This document shows, in pieces, positions 1-7,491 of a stretch of DNA of 45,260 nt (the stretch's first letter is position 1; the number at the start of each line of letters is the position of its first letter). The DNA comes from Reyranella sp. (lineage in GTDB: Bacteria > Pseudomonadota > Alphaproteobacteria > Reyranellales > Reyranellaceae). The notes under the pieces were generated by a model. The model was not told the DNA's origin, ran no database searches, and saw only the letters and a list, made by a program, of their open reading frames with translations. Location of the stretch: positions 1-45,260 of the forward strand of contig JAIEOV010000039.1 of the NCBI GenBank assembly GCA_019750135.1, in the 5' to 3' direction. The translations under genes were made by a program, and so were the position numbers.

Positions 1-552
1 GGCGAGGCCTCGCACCTGCCGCTCAAGATCAACACCTCGGGCGTCATCCCGCCGATCTTCGCCTCCTCGCTGCTGCTCTTCCCGGCGACCATCGCCGGCA
101 TCCAGGGCAGCGCCGGCGAGCCGGGCTGGGTGCAGTGGATCTCGACCTATCTCGGCCACGGCCAGCCGCTCTATCTGCTGGCCTATGTCGGCCTGATCGT
201 CTTCTTCTGCTTCTTCTACACGACCGTCGTCTTCAACCCGACCGACACGGCCGACAACCTGAAGAAAAACGGCGGCTTCGTGCCGGGCATCCGTCCGGGC
301 AAGAACACCGCCGAGTACCTGGAATACATCCTCAATCGCCTGACCGTGATCGGCGCGCTCTATCTCTCGGCAGTCTGTATCCTGCCCGAGCTGCTGATCG
401 CCCGCGGCGGCGTGCCGTTCTATTTCGGCGGCACCAGCCTCCTGATCGTGGTCTCGGTGACGCTCGATACGGTGACCCAGATCCAGGCACACCTGCTGGC
501 GCATCAATACGAGGGCCTCATCAAGAAGGCCCGTCTGCGGGGGCGCCGGTGA
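1..552 (+). CDS. secY: Protein translocase subunit SecY, C-terminal part
   Basis: The window opens in frame inside this gene; 183 C-terminal residues remain of a protein usually about 440 long. SecY is the channel subunit of the SecYEG translocon in the inner membrane. The visible part has four hydrophobic helices (roughly residues 10-30, 50-72, 113-133 and 135-158), matching TM7-TM10. It ends with the typical basic cytosolic tail (HQYEGLIKKARLRGRR). The segment FNPTDTADNLKKNGGFVPGIRPG between TM8 and TM9 is the conserved ribosome-contacting loop. adk follows 11 bases after the stop, the usual end of the spc operon. Identity is certain; the start lies outside the window. Confidence 0.97.
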   Translation, partial: GEASHLPLKINTSGVIPPIFASSLLLFPATIAGIQGSAGEPGWVQWISTYLGHGQPLYLLAYVGLIVFFCFFYTTVVFNPTDTADNLKKNGGFVPGIRPGKNTAEYLEYILNRLTVIGALYLSAVCILPELLIARGGVPFYFGGTSLLIVVSVTLDTVTQIQAHLLAHQYEGLIKKARLRGRR

Positions 553-563
553 GCAGTGGGTCG

Positions 564-1214
564 ATGAACATCATCCTTCTGGGACCGCCAGGGGCCGGAA
601 AGGGCACCCAGGCGCAGCGCCTGCAGGCCGAGAAGGGCATGGTCCAGCTCTCGACCGGCGACATGCTGCGAGCCGCCGTGGCCTCGGGCAGCGAGCTCGG
701 CAAGAAGGCCAAGGACATCATGGAGAAGGGCGAGCTGGTGCCCGATTCGCTGATGGTCGGACTGATCCAGGACCGCATCGCCCAGCCGGACGCCGCCAAG
801 GGCTTCATCCTGGACGGCTTCCCGCGCACCGAGGCCCAGGCCAAGGCGCTGGACGAGATGCTCGATAAGGCGGGCAAGAAGCTCGATCGCGTGGTCGAGA
901 TGGAAGTCGACGAGAAGGCGCTGACCGAGCGCATCGTCGGCCGCTTCACCTGCGCCAAGTGCGGCACGGGCTACCACGACAAGTTCAAGCGGCCCAAGGT
1001 CGATGGGGTCTGCGACGTCTGCGGCAATCGGGAGTTCACCCGCCGCAAGGACGATAATGCAGAGACCATGAAGACACGTATGGCGGCCTATCGCGCCCAG
1101 ACCGAACCCCTGCTGCCATATTACAAGGCTCGCGGGGTCCTGCGGAAGGTCGACGGCATGGCCGCCATGGACGAGGTTTACCGTCAAATCTCCGGAGTTT
1201 TATTGGAGGCTTGA
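564..1214 (+). CDS. adk: Adenylate kinase, zinc-lid long form
   Basis: Encodes 216 residues. It catalyses ATP + AMP = 2 ADP in the cytoplasm. The P-loop is GPPGAGKGT (residues 7-15), the NMP-binding part includes STGDMLR (30-36), and DGFPRT (84-89) is the family signature. The LID (about 127-165) carries four cysteines, C130-x2-C133 and C150-x2-C153, as in structural-zinc adenylate kinases. ATG at 564 was chosen because the product then starts MNIILLGPPGAGKGT, as expected for the family. An in-frame GTG at 549, overlapping the secY stop, would add five residues and cannot be excluded. Confidence 0.97.
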   Translation: MNIILLGPPGAGKGTQAQRLQAEKGMVQLSTGDMLRAAVASGSELGKKAKDIMEKGELVPDSLMVGLIQDRIAQPDAAKGFILDGFPRTEAQAKALDEMLDKAGKKLDRVVEMEVDEKALTERIVGRFTCAKCGTGYHDKFKRPKVDGVCDVCGNREFTRRKDDNAETMKTRMAAYRAQTEPLLPYYKARGVLRKVDGMAAMDEVYRQISGVLLEA

Positions 1215-1229
1215 CAAGTTTGAGTTCCG

Positions 1230-1257
1230 TTGACTCGGGCACGCGAATCCCTATACT
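1230..1257 (+). promoter_or_regulatory. Probable sigma-70 type promoter of the alpha operon
   Basis: TTGACT (1230-1235) and TATACT (1252-1257) are separated by 16 bases in the 120-base gap between adk and rpsM. A second TTGACA overlaps the adk stop (1211-1216) but has no -10 at a useful distance. Transcription would begin near 1263-1265, giving a leader of about 70 bases before rpsM. The match to consensus is direct; activity is inferred. Confidence 0.6.
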
Positions 1258-1291
1258 CGCGCGCTTTTCCGGGGCCAGCGGAAGTGATACG

Positions 1292-1309
1292 GGCGCGCGC
1301 AAGCGCGCC
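1292..1309 (+). promoter_or_regulatory. Leader hairpin with GCAA tetraloop upstream of rpsM
   Basis: GGCGCGC (1292-1298) pairs perfectly with GCGCGCC (1303-1309) around the loop GCAA, a GNRA tetraloop. It lies 11 bases before the rpsM Shine-Dalgarno AAGGAG (1321-1326), so it would sit in the 5' leader of the alpha-operon mRNA. Ribosomal operons are often autoregulated through such leaders; whether this one is regulatory is inference. Confidence 0.4.
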
Positions 1310-1334
1310 GTAAGTCTTTGAAGGAGTTGGAACT

Positions 1335-1712
1335 TTGGCTCGTATAGCCGGCGTGAACATTCCCACCGCCAAGCGCGTTGTGGTGGGGCTGCAATACATC
1401 CACGGGATCGGCGAGGCGAAAGCCAAGGAGATCCTGGGGAAAGTGGGGATCGACGTGTCGCGGCGTGTGAACACGCTGACCGACGACGAGGTCATCCGCA
1501 TCCGCGAGACCATCGACCGCGACTATACGGTCGAGGGCGACCTGCGGCGCGAAGTGTCGATGAACATCAAGCGCCTGATGGACCTCGCCTGCTATCGCGG
1601 CCTGCGGCATCGCCGCGGGCTGCCCGTCCGTGGCCAGCGCACGCATACCAATGCGCGCACCCGCAAGGGCCCGGCCAAGCCGATCGCCGGCAAGAAGAAA
1701 GTCACGAAGTAA
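1335..1712 (+). CDS. rpsM: 30S ribosomal protein S13
   Basis: Encodes 125 residues (ARIAGVNIPTAKRVVVGL near the start). S13 sits in the head of the small subunit and contacts the P-site tRNA and 23S rRNA. The C-terminal RGLPVRGQRTHTNARTRKGP stretch and basic tail are diagnostic. The start codon is TTG at 1335, placed by AAGGAG (1321-1326) eight bases upstream; there is no suitable ATG. It is the first gene of the alpha operon (rpsM-rpsK-rpoA-rplQ), preceded by its own promoter and leader hairpin. Confidence 0.97.
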   Translation: MARIAGVNIPTAKRVVVGLQYIHGIGEAKAKEILGKVGIDVSRRVNTLTDDEVIRIRETIDRDYTVEGDLRREVSMNIKRLMDLACYRGLRHRRGLPVRGQRTHTNARTRKGPAKPIAGKKKVTK

Positions 1713-1730
1713 GTCGAAGGGATCCGGATC

Positions 1731-2150
1731 ATGGCCAAGCCTGCAGCCGCCGCGACCGGCGGCGCCGCCTCCGGCGCGCGCCCCCGCCGCAAGGAGCGCA
1801 AGAACATCATCGCCGGCGTCGCTCACGTGAACGCCTCGTTCAACAACACGATCGTCACGATCACCGACGCGCAGGGCAACACGATCGCCTGGTCGTCGTC
1901 GGGCCAGCAGGGCTTCAAGGGCTCGCGCAAGTCGACGCCGTTCGCCGCCCAGATGGCCGCCGAGAATGCCGGCCGCAAGGCGATGGAGCACGGCATGCGC
2001 ACGCTCGAGATCGAGGTGCGCGGCCCGGGTTCGGGACGCGAGTCGGCGCTGCGCGCGTTGCAGGCGGTCGGCCTTGCCGTCACCGCCATCCGCGACGTCA
2101 CGCCGATCCCGCACAACGGCTGCCGTCCGCCGAAGCGTCGTCGCGTCTGA
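1731..2150 (+). CDS. rpsK: 30S ribosomal protein S11
   Basis: Encodes 139 residues, about ten more than most S11 proteins because of an Ala/Gly-rich N-terminal extension (MAKPAAAATGGAASGARPRR) before the conserved core beginning RKERKNIIAGVAHVNASFNN. S11 is part of the platform of the 30S subunit near the mRNA exit. The C-terminus with VTPIPHNGCRPPKRRRV is the family hallmark. It starts 18 bases after rpsM. In many bacteria rpsD follows, but here the next gene is rpoA. Confidence 0.97.
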   Translation: MAKPAAAATGGAASGARPRRKERKNIIAGVAHVNASFNNTIVTITDAQGNTIAWSSSGQQGFKGSRKSTPFAAQMAAENAGRKAMEHGMRTLEIEVRGPGSGRESALRALQAVGLAVTAIRDVTPIPHNGCRPPKRRRV

Positions 2151-2160
2151 GTTTTGCCGT

Positions 2161-2183
2161 GGCGGCGCGCTTCTTGCGCCGCC
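2161..2183 (+). other. Stem-loop between rpsK and rpoA
   Basis: GGCGGCGC (2161-2168) is perfectly complementary to GCGCCGCC (2176-2183) with a seven-base loop. It lies in the 101-base gap where gammaproteobacteria carry rpsD. No U-tract follows, so it is more likely an mRNA processing, stability or attenuation element than a full terminator. Confidence 0.4.
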
Positions 2184-2251
2184 CGTTATTGGAATGTTGT
2201 GGCGAGCCCTCCGGGCGCGCCTGAACCAACCGGTCTAGAGAGGTAGCCCCC

Positions 2252-3268
2252 GTGCTTCAGAAGAACTGGCAGGACCTGATCAAGCCGGAGAAGCTTGTCA
2301 CCGAAGCCGGCGTCGATTCAGGTCGTACCGCGACCATCGTCGCCGAGCCGCTCGAGCGCGGCTTCGGTCTCACGCTCGGCAACGCGCTGCGCCGCGTGTT
2401 GCTCTCCTCGCTGCAGGGTGCGGCCGTCACGTCGATCAAGATCGACAACGTGCTGCATGAGTTCTCGTCGATTCCCGGCGTCCGCGAGGACGTGGTCGAC
2501 ATCGTGCTCAACATCAAGGCCATGGCCGTGAAGATGCAGGGCGATCGCCCGCAGCGTCTATACCTGCGCGCCGTTGGTCCCGGAGAGGTCACGGCCGGCA
2601 TGATCGAGTTGCCCGGCGACGTCCAGATCATGGATCCCAAGCACCTGATCTGCACGCTCGACGACGGCGCCTCGATCTCGATGGAGCTGATGGTCGCCAC
2701 CGGCAAGGGCTACATCCCGGCCTCGGCCAACCGACCGGAAGACGCGCCGATCGGCCTGATCCCGGTCGACTCGGTGTTCAGCCCGGTCAAGCGCGTCTCC
2801 TACAAGATCGAGAACAGCCGCGTCGGCCAGGTCACCGACTACGACAAGCTCTCGATGACGGTCGAGACCAACGGTACGACCCGTCCGGACGACGCCGTGG
2901 CGCTGGCCGCGCGCATCCTGCAGGACCAGCTGCAGCTCTTCATCAACTTCGAGGAGCCGCGCGAGGTCCGCAAGGAGGAGCAGCAGGACGACTTCCCGTT
3001 CAACCGCAACCTGCTGCGCAAGGTCGACGAGCTCGAGCTGTCGGTGCGTTCGGCCAACTGCCTGAAGAACGACAACATCATCTACATCGGCGATCTGGTT
3101 CAGAAGACCGAGGCGGAGATGCTGCGCACGCCGAACTTCGGCCGCAAGTCGCTGAACGAGATCAAGGAAGTGCTGGCCGGCATGGGCCTCCACCTGGGCA
3201 TGGAAATCCCGGGCTGGCCGCCGGACAACATCGAAGAGATGGCGAAGCGGCTGGAAGAGCCGTACTAG
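2252..3268 (+). CDS. rpoA: DNA-directed RNA polymerase subunit alpha
   Basis: Encodes 338 residues from a GTG start at 2252. The N-terminal domain (about 1-235) nucleates polymerase assembly and contains LERGFGLTLGNALRRVLLSSLQG. The C-terminal domain (about 255-325) binds UP elements and activators and has the pattern ELSVRSANCLKNDNIIYIGDLV followed by TPNFGRKSLNEIKEVL. A purine-rich AGAGAGG (2237-2243) serves as ribosome binding site. Length and both domains are normal for the family. Confidence 0.98.
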   Translation: MLQKNWQDLIKPEKLVTEAGVDSGRTATIVAEPLERGFGLTLGNALRRVLLSSLQGAAVTSIKIDNVLHEFSSIPGVREDVVDIVLNIKAMAVKMQGDRPQRLYLRAVGPGEVTAGMIELPGDVQIMDPKHLICTLDDGASISMELMVATGKGYIPASANRPEDAPIGLIPVDSVFSPVKRVSYKIENSRVGQVTDYDKLSMTVETNGTTRPDDAVALAARILQDQLQLFINFEEPREVRKEEQQDDFPFNRNLLRKVDELELSVRSANCLKNDNIIYIGDLVQKTEAEMLRTPNFGRKSLNEIKEVLAGMGLHLGMEIPGWPPDNIEEMAKRLEEPY

Positions 3269-3292
3269 GCCGACGGAAAAGGGATTTAGGTC

Positions 3293-3715
3293 ATGCGTCA
3301 CGGAAATCGCGGTCGGAAGTTCCACCGCACGGCGGAGCATCGCAAGGCGATGTTCTCGAACCTCGCCGGTGCTCTCATCAAGCACGAGCAAATCACGACC
3401 ACGCTGCACAAGGCGAAGGACCTGCGTCCGATCGTCGAGAAGCTGGTCACGCTCGGCAAGAAGGGCGGCCTGCATGCGCGTCGTCAGGCGATCGGTTACC
3501 TGCGCGATCCCTACATCGCCGACAAGCTCTTCACGACGCTCGGTCCGCGCTACTCCAAGCGCGCCGGCGGCTACCTGCGCGTCCTGAAGGCGGGCTTCCG
3601 CTTCGGCGACGCCGCGCCGATGGCCGTGATCGAGTTCGTCGAGCGCGACACGGCAGCGAAGGGGCAGGACTCCGGTCCGTCGGCCGAGCAGGCTGAGCAG
3701 CAGGAAGCGGCGTAA
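3293..3715 (+). CDS. rplQ: 50S ribosomal protein L17
   Basis: Encodes 140 residues starting MRHGNRGRKFHRTAEHRKAM, the L17 signature. L17 binds 23S rRNA near the peptide exit tunnel. The core ends near residue 120 and is followed by an acidic Gln/Glu/Ala tail, common in alphaproteobacteria. It is the last gene of the alpha operon, 24 bases after rpoA, with a strong terminator 25 bases downstream. Confidence 0.97.
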   Translation: MRHGNRGRKFHRTAEHRKAMFSNLAGALIKHEQITTTLHKAKDLRPIVEKLVTLGKKGGLHARRQAIGYLRDPYIADKLFTTLGPRYSKRAGGYLRVLKAGFRFGDAAPMAVIEFVERDTAAKGQDSGPSAEQAEQQEAA

Positions 3716-3740
3716 GCCTCTTTCCCCGGATTGAACGAAA

Positions 3741-3773
3741 CGCCCGCCGGCCGCGCCGGCGGGCGTTTTGTTT
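3741..3773 (+). terminator. Intrinsic terminator of the alpha operon
   Basis: CGCCCGCCGG (3741-3750) pairs perfectly with CCGGCGGGCG (3756-3765) around a five-base loop and is followed by TTTTGTTT (3766-3773). This is the only classical stem plus U-tract terminator I recognised in the window. Confidence 0.9.
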
Positions 3774-3787
3774 GGTAGTCTGCGTCC

Positions 3788-4273
3788 ATGGCGCTGACCT
3801 TCAGAACGGCGATGTTGTCCGACGGCGAAAAGGTCGGGCGCATCATACGCGCGGCCTTCACGCCCTACGTCCGCGCCCTGGGCCGCGAACTGCCCGCCGA
3901 CGGATCTGCTCAGTTTGAGGAAGTACGGGAGCGCTTTGCGGCAGAACTGGGCCGCGGCGACGTCTATGTCGCCGTGGACGGCGAGCGGATCGTCGGCGCC
4001 GTCAGGACGAAACCACTGGAGAACGCGCTCTACATTTCCCAAATCGCTGTCGATCCGTCCCGGCAGGGCACCGGTGTCGGCAGCTGGCTGCTGGCGCGGA
4101 TCGACGAGGTGGGCCGATCGCGCGGCCTTAGCGGCTTGTCGCTCGAGACCGCCGAGATGGCCGAGGCCAACATTCGCCTCTACCGCCGGCACGGCTTCGA
4201 GATCGTCGGCCGTGGACTGCCGGACCACGGCCTCGATCCCCACATCCGCGTCCACATGGTGAAGTCGTTCTAA
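3788..4273 (+). CDS. GNAT family N-acetyltransferase
   Basis: Encodes 161 residues that form one GNAT fold, which transfers acetyl from acetyl-CoA to an amine. The acetyl-CoA pyrophosphate loop RQGTGVGSWLL (92-102) follows the beta-strand LYISQIAVDPS. The later segment AEANIRLYRRHGFEIVGRG is the typical end of motif B. The substrate cannot be read from sequence. The gene stands alone only 14 bases after the alpha-operon terminator stem, so its promoter must overlap that terminator or it depends on read-through. Confidence 0.85.
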   Translation: MALTFRTAMLSDGEKVGRIIRAAFTPYVRALGRELPADGSAQFEEVRERFAAELGRGDVYVAVDGERIVGAVRTKPLENALYISQIAVDPSRQGTGVGSWLLARIDEVGRSRGLSGLSLETAEMAEANIRLYRRHGFEIVGRGLPDHGLDPHIRVHMVKSF

Positions 4274-4289
4274 TTCTTGTCGGAGAGCA

Positions 4290-4380
4290 GACCTCCAGGT
4301 CCGCTCATGGTCTTCCGGACCGCCGGCCTCTGGCCGGCTCATGATTCATGAGGCCGGCGGGACGCCGGCGGTCCGGAAGA
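4290..4380. repeat. Palindrome-dimer intergenic element, copy 1
   Basis: Lies between the convergent GNAT and P450 genes. A short palindrome GACCTCCAGGTC (4290-4301) is followed by a 70-base inverted repeat: TCTTCCGGACCGCCGGC (4311-4327) is perfectly complementary to 4364-4380, with inner GCCGGC/TCATGA arms meeting at 4345. TCATGGTCTTCCGGACCGC (4305-4323) matches 18 of 19 bases of copy 2 read in reverse (20296-20314). No U-tract follows either side. Confidence 0.75.
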
Positions 4381-4389
4381 GAATGAACC

Positions 4390-5631
4390 CTATCCCCAAG
4401 CGATGGGATAGCGATTGAAGCCGCGGAAGCGGACGCGGCCACCGCGTTCGGGCGTTCCGTCGCGAGTCAGTCCATCGAAGTGCTGCACAAGCCGGCCGAT
4501 GGCGATCGTGCCCTCCATGCGCGCCAGCACGGCGCCCAGGCACATGTGCACGCCCGAGCCGAAGGCGAAGTGGCGGTTGGGATCGCGGGCCACGTCGAAG
4601 CGGTCGGGCTCGGCGAACTGCGCCGGATCGCGGTTGGCGGCGCCGATGCCGATATGGATGTAGGTGCCGGCGGCCAGCGTCTCGCCGCCGATCTCGAGGT
4701 CGGCGGCGAGGCGGCGATTGCCGAGCTGGTTGGAGCTCTCGAAGCGCAGCCCTTCCTCGACGCAGCTCTTGAGCAGCGCCGGGTTCTCCTTCAATCGCCG
4801 CAGCTCGTCGGGGAAACGCAGCAGGGCGTCGATCGTGTTGCCTATGAGGTTGGTCGTGGTCTCGTGGCCGGCGTTCAGCAGGAAGATGCAGTTCTGCACC
4901 AGCTCGTCATGCGTCAGCCGCTCGCCGTCGACCTCGCCGTGGATCAGCGTACCCAGCACGTCGCGGTCGTCGGCCGGCCGCTTGCGTCGCTCGGCGACGA
5001 GGTCGTCGAGATAGGCCGAGAACTCGGCGACCGCGGCGTTGCCGGCGGCCTGGCGCTCGGGCCCGGCCACAGGTTCGAGCGCGCCGAGGATGGCGAGCGA
5101 ATAGCGTCGGAAGGGCGCGCGCTCGCCCGCCGGCACACCCAGCATGTCGCAGATCACCTCGACGGGCAGGCGAAAGGCGAAGTCCTCGACCAGGTCCATG
5201 CGGCCCTTGTCGGCGTGCGCGGCCAGCAACCCGTCGACGACCGCCTCGACGCGCGGCTGCAGGGCGGCCAGGGCGCGCGGCGTGAAGGCCGCGGCCAGCA
5301 GCTTGCGCACACGGGTGTGCAAAGGCGGATCGTTGAACACCAGGCTCGTGGTGTGATGCTTGTAGAGCGGCGTGCCGACGCCGAACTTGGGACCGAACTC
5401 GGCCTTCTTGTCCGACCGCATCACCGGGTCGCGATAGCAGACCGCGACGTCGGCATAGCGCGACAGGAACACGCTGCCGTCGGGCAGGCGCTTCAGCGGC
5501 GCGAACCGGCGCAGTGCGTGATAGTAGGGGAAGGGATCGTCGAGGAAGGCGCGTTCGAGGCTCGCCAGGTCGAACCGGCGGGCGAAGGCCTCCGCCTCGT
5601 CCGCCGGCAGCTCGATCAGCCCTGCGCTCAG
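4390..5631 (-). CDS. Cytochrome P450, apparent CTG start
   Basis: Encodes about 413 residues, normal for a soluble bacterial P450 monooxygenase. Hallmarks are the I-helix AGHETT (254-259), the K-helix ExxR (E293-x-x-R296) and the haem loop FGSGVHMC with Cys364 as axial ligand. The substrate is unknown and no ferredoxin gene is adjacent. No ATG, GTG or TTG fits the N-terminus: the next in-frame GTG would remove about 50 conserved residues. The CTG at 5629-5631 overlaps the TGA of the upstream acyl-CoA dehydrogenase as CTGA and has GGAGG (5639-5643) seven bases upstream. The gene is therefore probably translationally coupled to it. Confidence 0.9.
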   Translation of the reverse strand: MSAGLIELPADEAEAFARRFDLASLERAFLDDPFPYYHALRRFAPLKRLPDGSVFLSRYADVAVCYRDPVMRSDKKAEFGPKFGVGTPLYKHHTTSLVFNDPPLHTRVRKLLAAAFTPRALAALQPRVEAVVDGLLAAHADKGRMDLVEDFAFRLPVEVICDMLGVPAGERAPFRRYSLAILGALEPVAGPERQAAGNAAVAEFSAYLDDLVAERRKRPADDRDVLGTLIHGEVDGERLTHDELVQNCIFLLNAGHETTTNLIGNTIDALLRFPDELRRLKENPALLKSCVEEGLRFESSNQLGNRRLAADLEIGGETLAAGTYIHIGIGAANRDPAQFAEPDRFDVARDPNRHFAFGSGVHMCLGAVLARMEGTIAIGRLVQHFDGLTRDGTPERGGRVRFRGFNRYPIAWG

Positions 5632-7418
5632 AGCTGTGCCTCCGACAGGGCAAACGCCGTACGGCCGGCCGCCTTCAGGGGGCCGAGCTGGGCCAGGGCC
5701 GGCGGCAGGATGACCTCGGCGTAGAAGCGGGCGGTCACGACCTTGGCCTCGAGGAAGGCGGGGTCGCCGTCGCGGCCGGCCAGCTTGCCCTGGGCCGCCA
5801 GGGCGCCTTTCGCCAGCAGCCAGCCGCCCAGGGCCGTCCCGGCCAGCCTCAGGAAGGGCACAGAGCCCGCCAGGGCGGCTACGAGGTCGGCCTTGACCGA
5901 CTGGGCCACCCATTTGGTGGCGTCCTCCAGGGCCCCTGCGGCCGCCTCCAGGGCGCTCCGGATGGCCTCCAGGTCGTCCCCCGGCGCCGCCTTCATTTCC
6001 TGGGCCGTGGCGCGCATCTCGGCCACCAGGGCCAGCATGGTCTCGCCGCCGTCCTTGGCGACCTTGCGGCCCACCAGGTCGCGCGCCTGGATACCGTTGG
6101 TGCCCTCGTAGATCGGCAGGATGCGGGCGTCGCGCAGGTGCTGGGCGGCGCCCGTCTCCTCGATGAAGCCCATGCCGCCGTGGATCTGCACGCCGGTCGA
6201 GGCGATCTCGTTGCCGAGGTCGGTGAACCACGCCTTGACGATCGGGATCAGGAGATCGACGCGGTCCTGGATCTTCTTCGCGGCAGCCCGGTCGGGATGC
6301 TTCAGCGCGCCGTCGATGCCCGCCGCGGTGTAGTAGCCCAGCGCCCGCATCGCCTCGATCTGGGCGCGCATGGTCATCAACATGCGGCGCACGTCGGCGT
6401 GATGGATGATCGCCACCGGCTGCGGCTTGTCGCTGGCGTCGTCCTTGGATTGCACGCGCTGCTTGGCGAAGGAAGCGGCCTGCTGATAGGCGCGCTCGGC
6501 GATCGCCAAGCCCTGGATGCCGACCGAGAGCCGCGCATTGTTCATCATGGTGAACATGTAGGAGAGTCCGCGGCCTTCCTCGCCGACCAGGTAGCCCACC
6601 GCGCCGCCGTCGTCGCCGAACGACATCACGCAGGTCGGGCTCGCATGGATGCCGAGCTTGTGCTCCAGCGACACGCAGCGCAGGTCGTTGCGCTTGCCCG
6701 GCTTGCCGTCGGCGCCGACCAGGAATTTCGGCACGATGAACAGCGAGATGCCGCGCACGCCGGCCGGCGCGTCGGGCGTGCGCGCCAGCACGAGGTGCAC
6801 GATGTTCTCGGCCATGTCGTGCTCGCCGTAGGTGATGAAGATCTTCTGGCCGGTGACGAGGTAATGGTCGCCGTTCTTGACCGCGCGGCTCTTGAGCTGC
6901 CCCAGGTCCGAACCCGCCTGCGGCTCGGTCAGGTTCATGGTCCCGGTCCATTCGCCAGAGATCATCCGGGGCAGGAAGGTCGACTTCTGGTCGGCCGAGC
7001 CGTGATGGTGGATGGCGTCGATCGCGCCCTGGTTCAGCAGCAGCACCAGGCCGAAGCCCATGTTGGCCGCCTGCCACATCTCTTGCACTGTCGCCGCAAG
7101 CAGCCACGGCATTCCCTGACCACCGAACTCGGGATCGAAGGGCAGCGAGTTCCAGCCACCCTCGACGAATTCCTTGTAGATTCCGGCGAAGCCGGGCGCC
7201 GTGCGCACAACGCCGTTCTCGAGTTTGGCGCCGACCCTGTCGCCGTCGCGGTTGAGCGGCGCCAGGCCGTTGCCGGCAAGCTTGGCAGCTTCCTCCAGGA
7301 CTGCATCGATCGTGTCGTCCGTCGCATGCTCGTAGCCCGGCAGCGCGGAAATCTGTTGCAATCCTGCCACTTCGCGCAGCGCGAAACGCATATCGGCGAG
7401 TGGTGCGGTATAGGTCAT
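5628..7418 (-). CDS. Acyl-CoA dehydrogenase, ~600-residue family with extra C-terminal domain
   Basis: Encodes 596 residues. It is an FAD-dependent alpha,beta-dehydrogenase of acyl-CoA thioesters. The middle domain carries NLTEPQAGSDLGQLKSRA and the FAD-binding helical part IHGGMGFIEETGAAQHLRDARILPIYEGTNGIQARDLVGRK; the Glu of YEGTNGIQ is the catalytic-base position in this family. A further ~120-residue C-terminal domain follows, as in DmdC-like (3-methylmercaptopropionyl-CoA) and related enzymes. Substrate is not predictable. ATG at 7418 is supported by GGAGG at 7426-7430. It is the first gene of a two-gene unit with the P450 and diverges from the crotonase at 7492. Confidence 0.93.
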   Translation of the reverse strand: MTYTAPLADMRFALREVAGLQQISALPGYEHATDDTIDAVLEEAAKLAGNGLAPLNRDGDRVGAKLENGVVRTAPGFAGIYKEFVEGGWNSLPFDPEFGGQGMPWLLAATVQEMWQAANMGFGLVLLLNQGAIDAIHHHGSADQKSTFLPRMISGEWTGTMNLTEPQAGSDLGQLKSRAVKNGDHYLVTGQKIFITYGEHDMAENIVHLVLARTPDAPAGVRGISLFIVPKFLVGADGKPGKRNDLRCVSLEHKLGIHASPTCVMSFGDDGGAVGYLVGEEGRGLSYMFTMMNNARLSVGIQGLAIAERAYQQAASFAKQRVQSKDDASDKPQPVAIIHHADVRRMLMTMRAQIEAMRALGYYTAAGIDGALKHPDRAAAKKIQDRVDLLIPIVKAWFTDLGNEIASTGVQIHGGMGFIEETGAAQHLRDARILPIYEGTNGIQARDLVGRKVAKDGGETMLALVAEMRATAQEMKAAPGDDLEAIRSALEAAAGALEDATKWVAQSVKADLVAALAGSVPFLRLAGTALGGWLLAKGALAAQGKLAGRDGDPAFLEAKVVTARFYAEVILPPALAQLGPLKAAGRTAFALSEAQL

Positions 7419-7450
7419 CTGCTTTCCTCCGGGCCGCAATATGCCGCGCT

Positions 7451-7469
7451 CGGTCGCTTTTGGCGACCG
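7451..7469. promoter_or_regulatory. Inverted repeat in divergent promoter region
   Basis: CGGTCGC (7451-7457) and GCGACCG (7463-7469) form a perfect 7-5-7 dyad in the 73-base space between divergent acyl-CoA dehydrogenase and crotonase starts. Its position suits an operator that controls both directions; no regulator gene is adjacent. Function is inference. Confidence 0.35.
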
Positions 7470-7491
7470 GCTCAGGTATTTTCCAGGGATC

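Noticed and set aside
2558..4342. 594-codon open frame on the minus strand
   Set aside because: It is antisense to rpoA, rplQ and the GNAT gene and spans the alpha-operon terminator; no recognisable domain.
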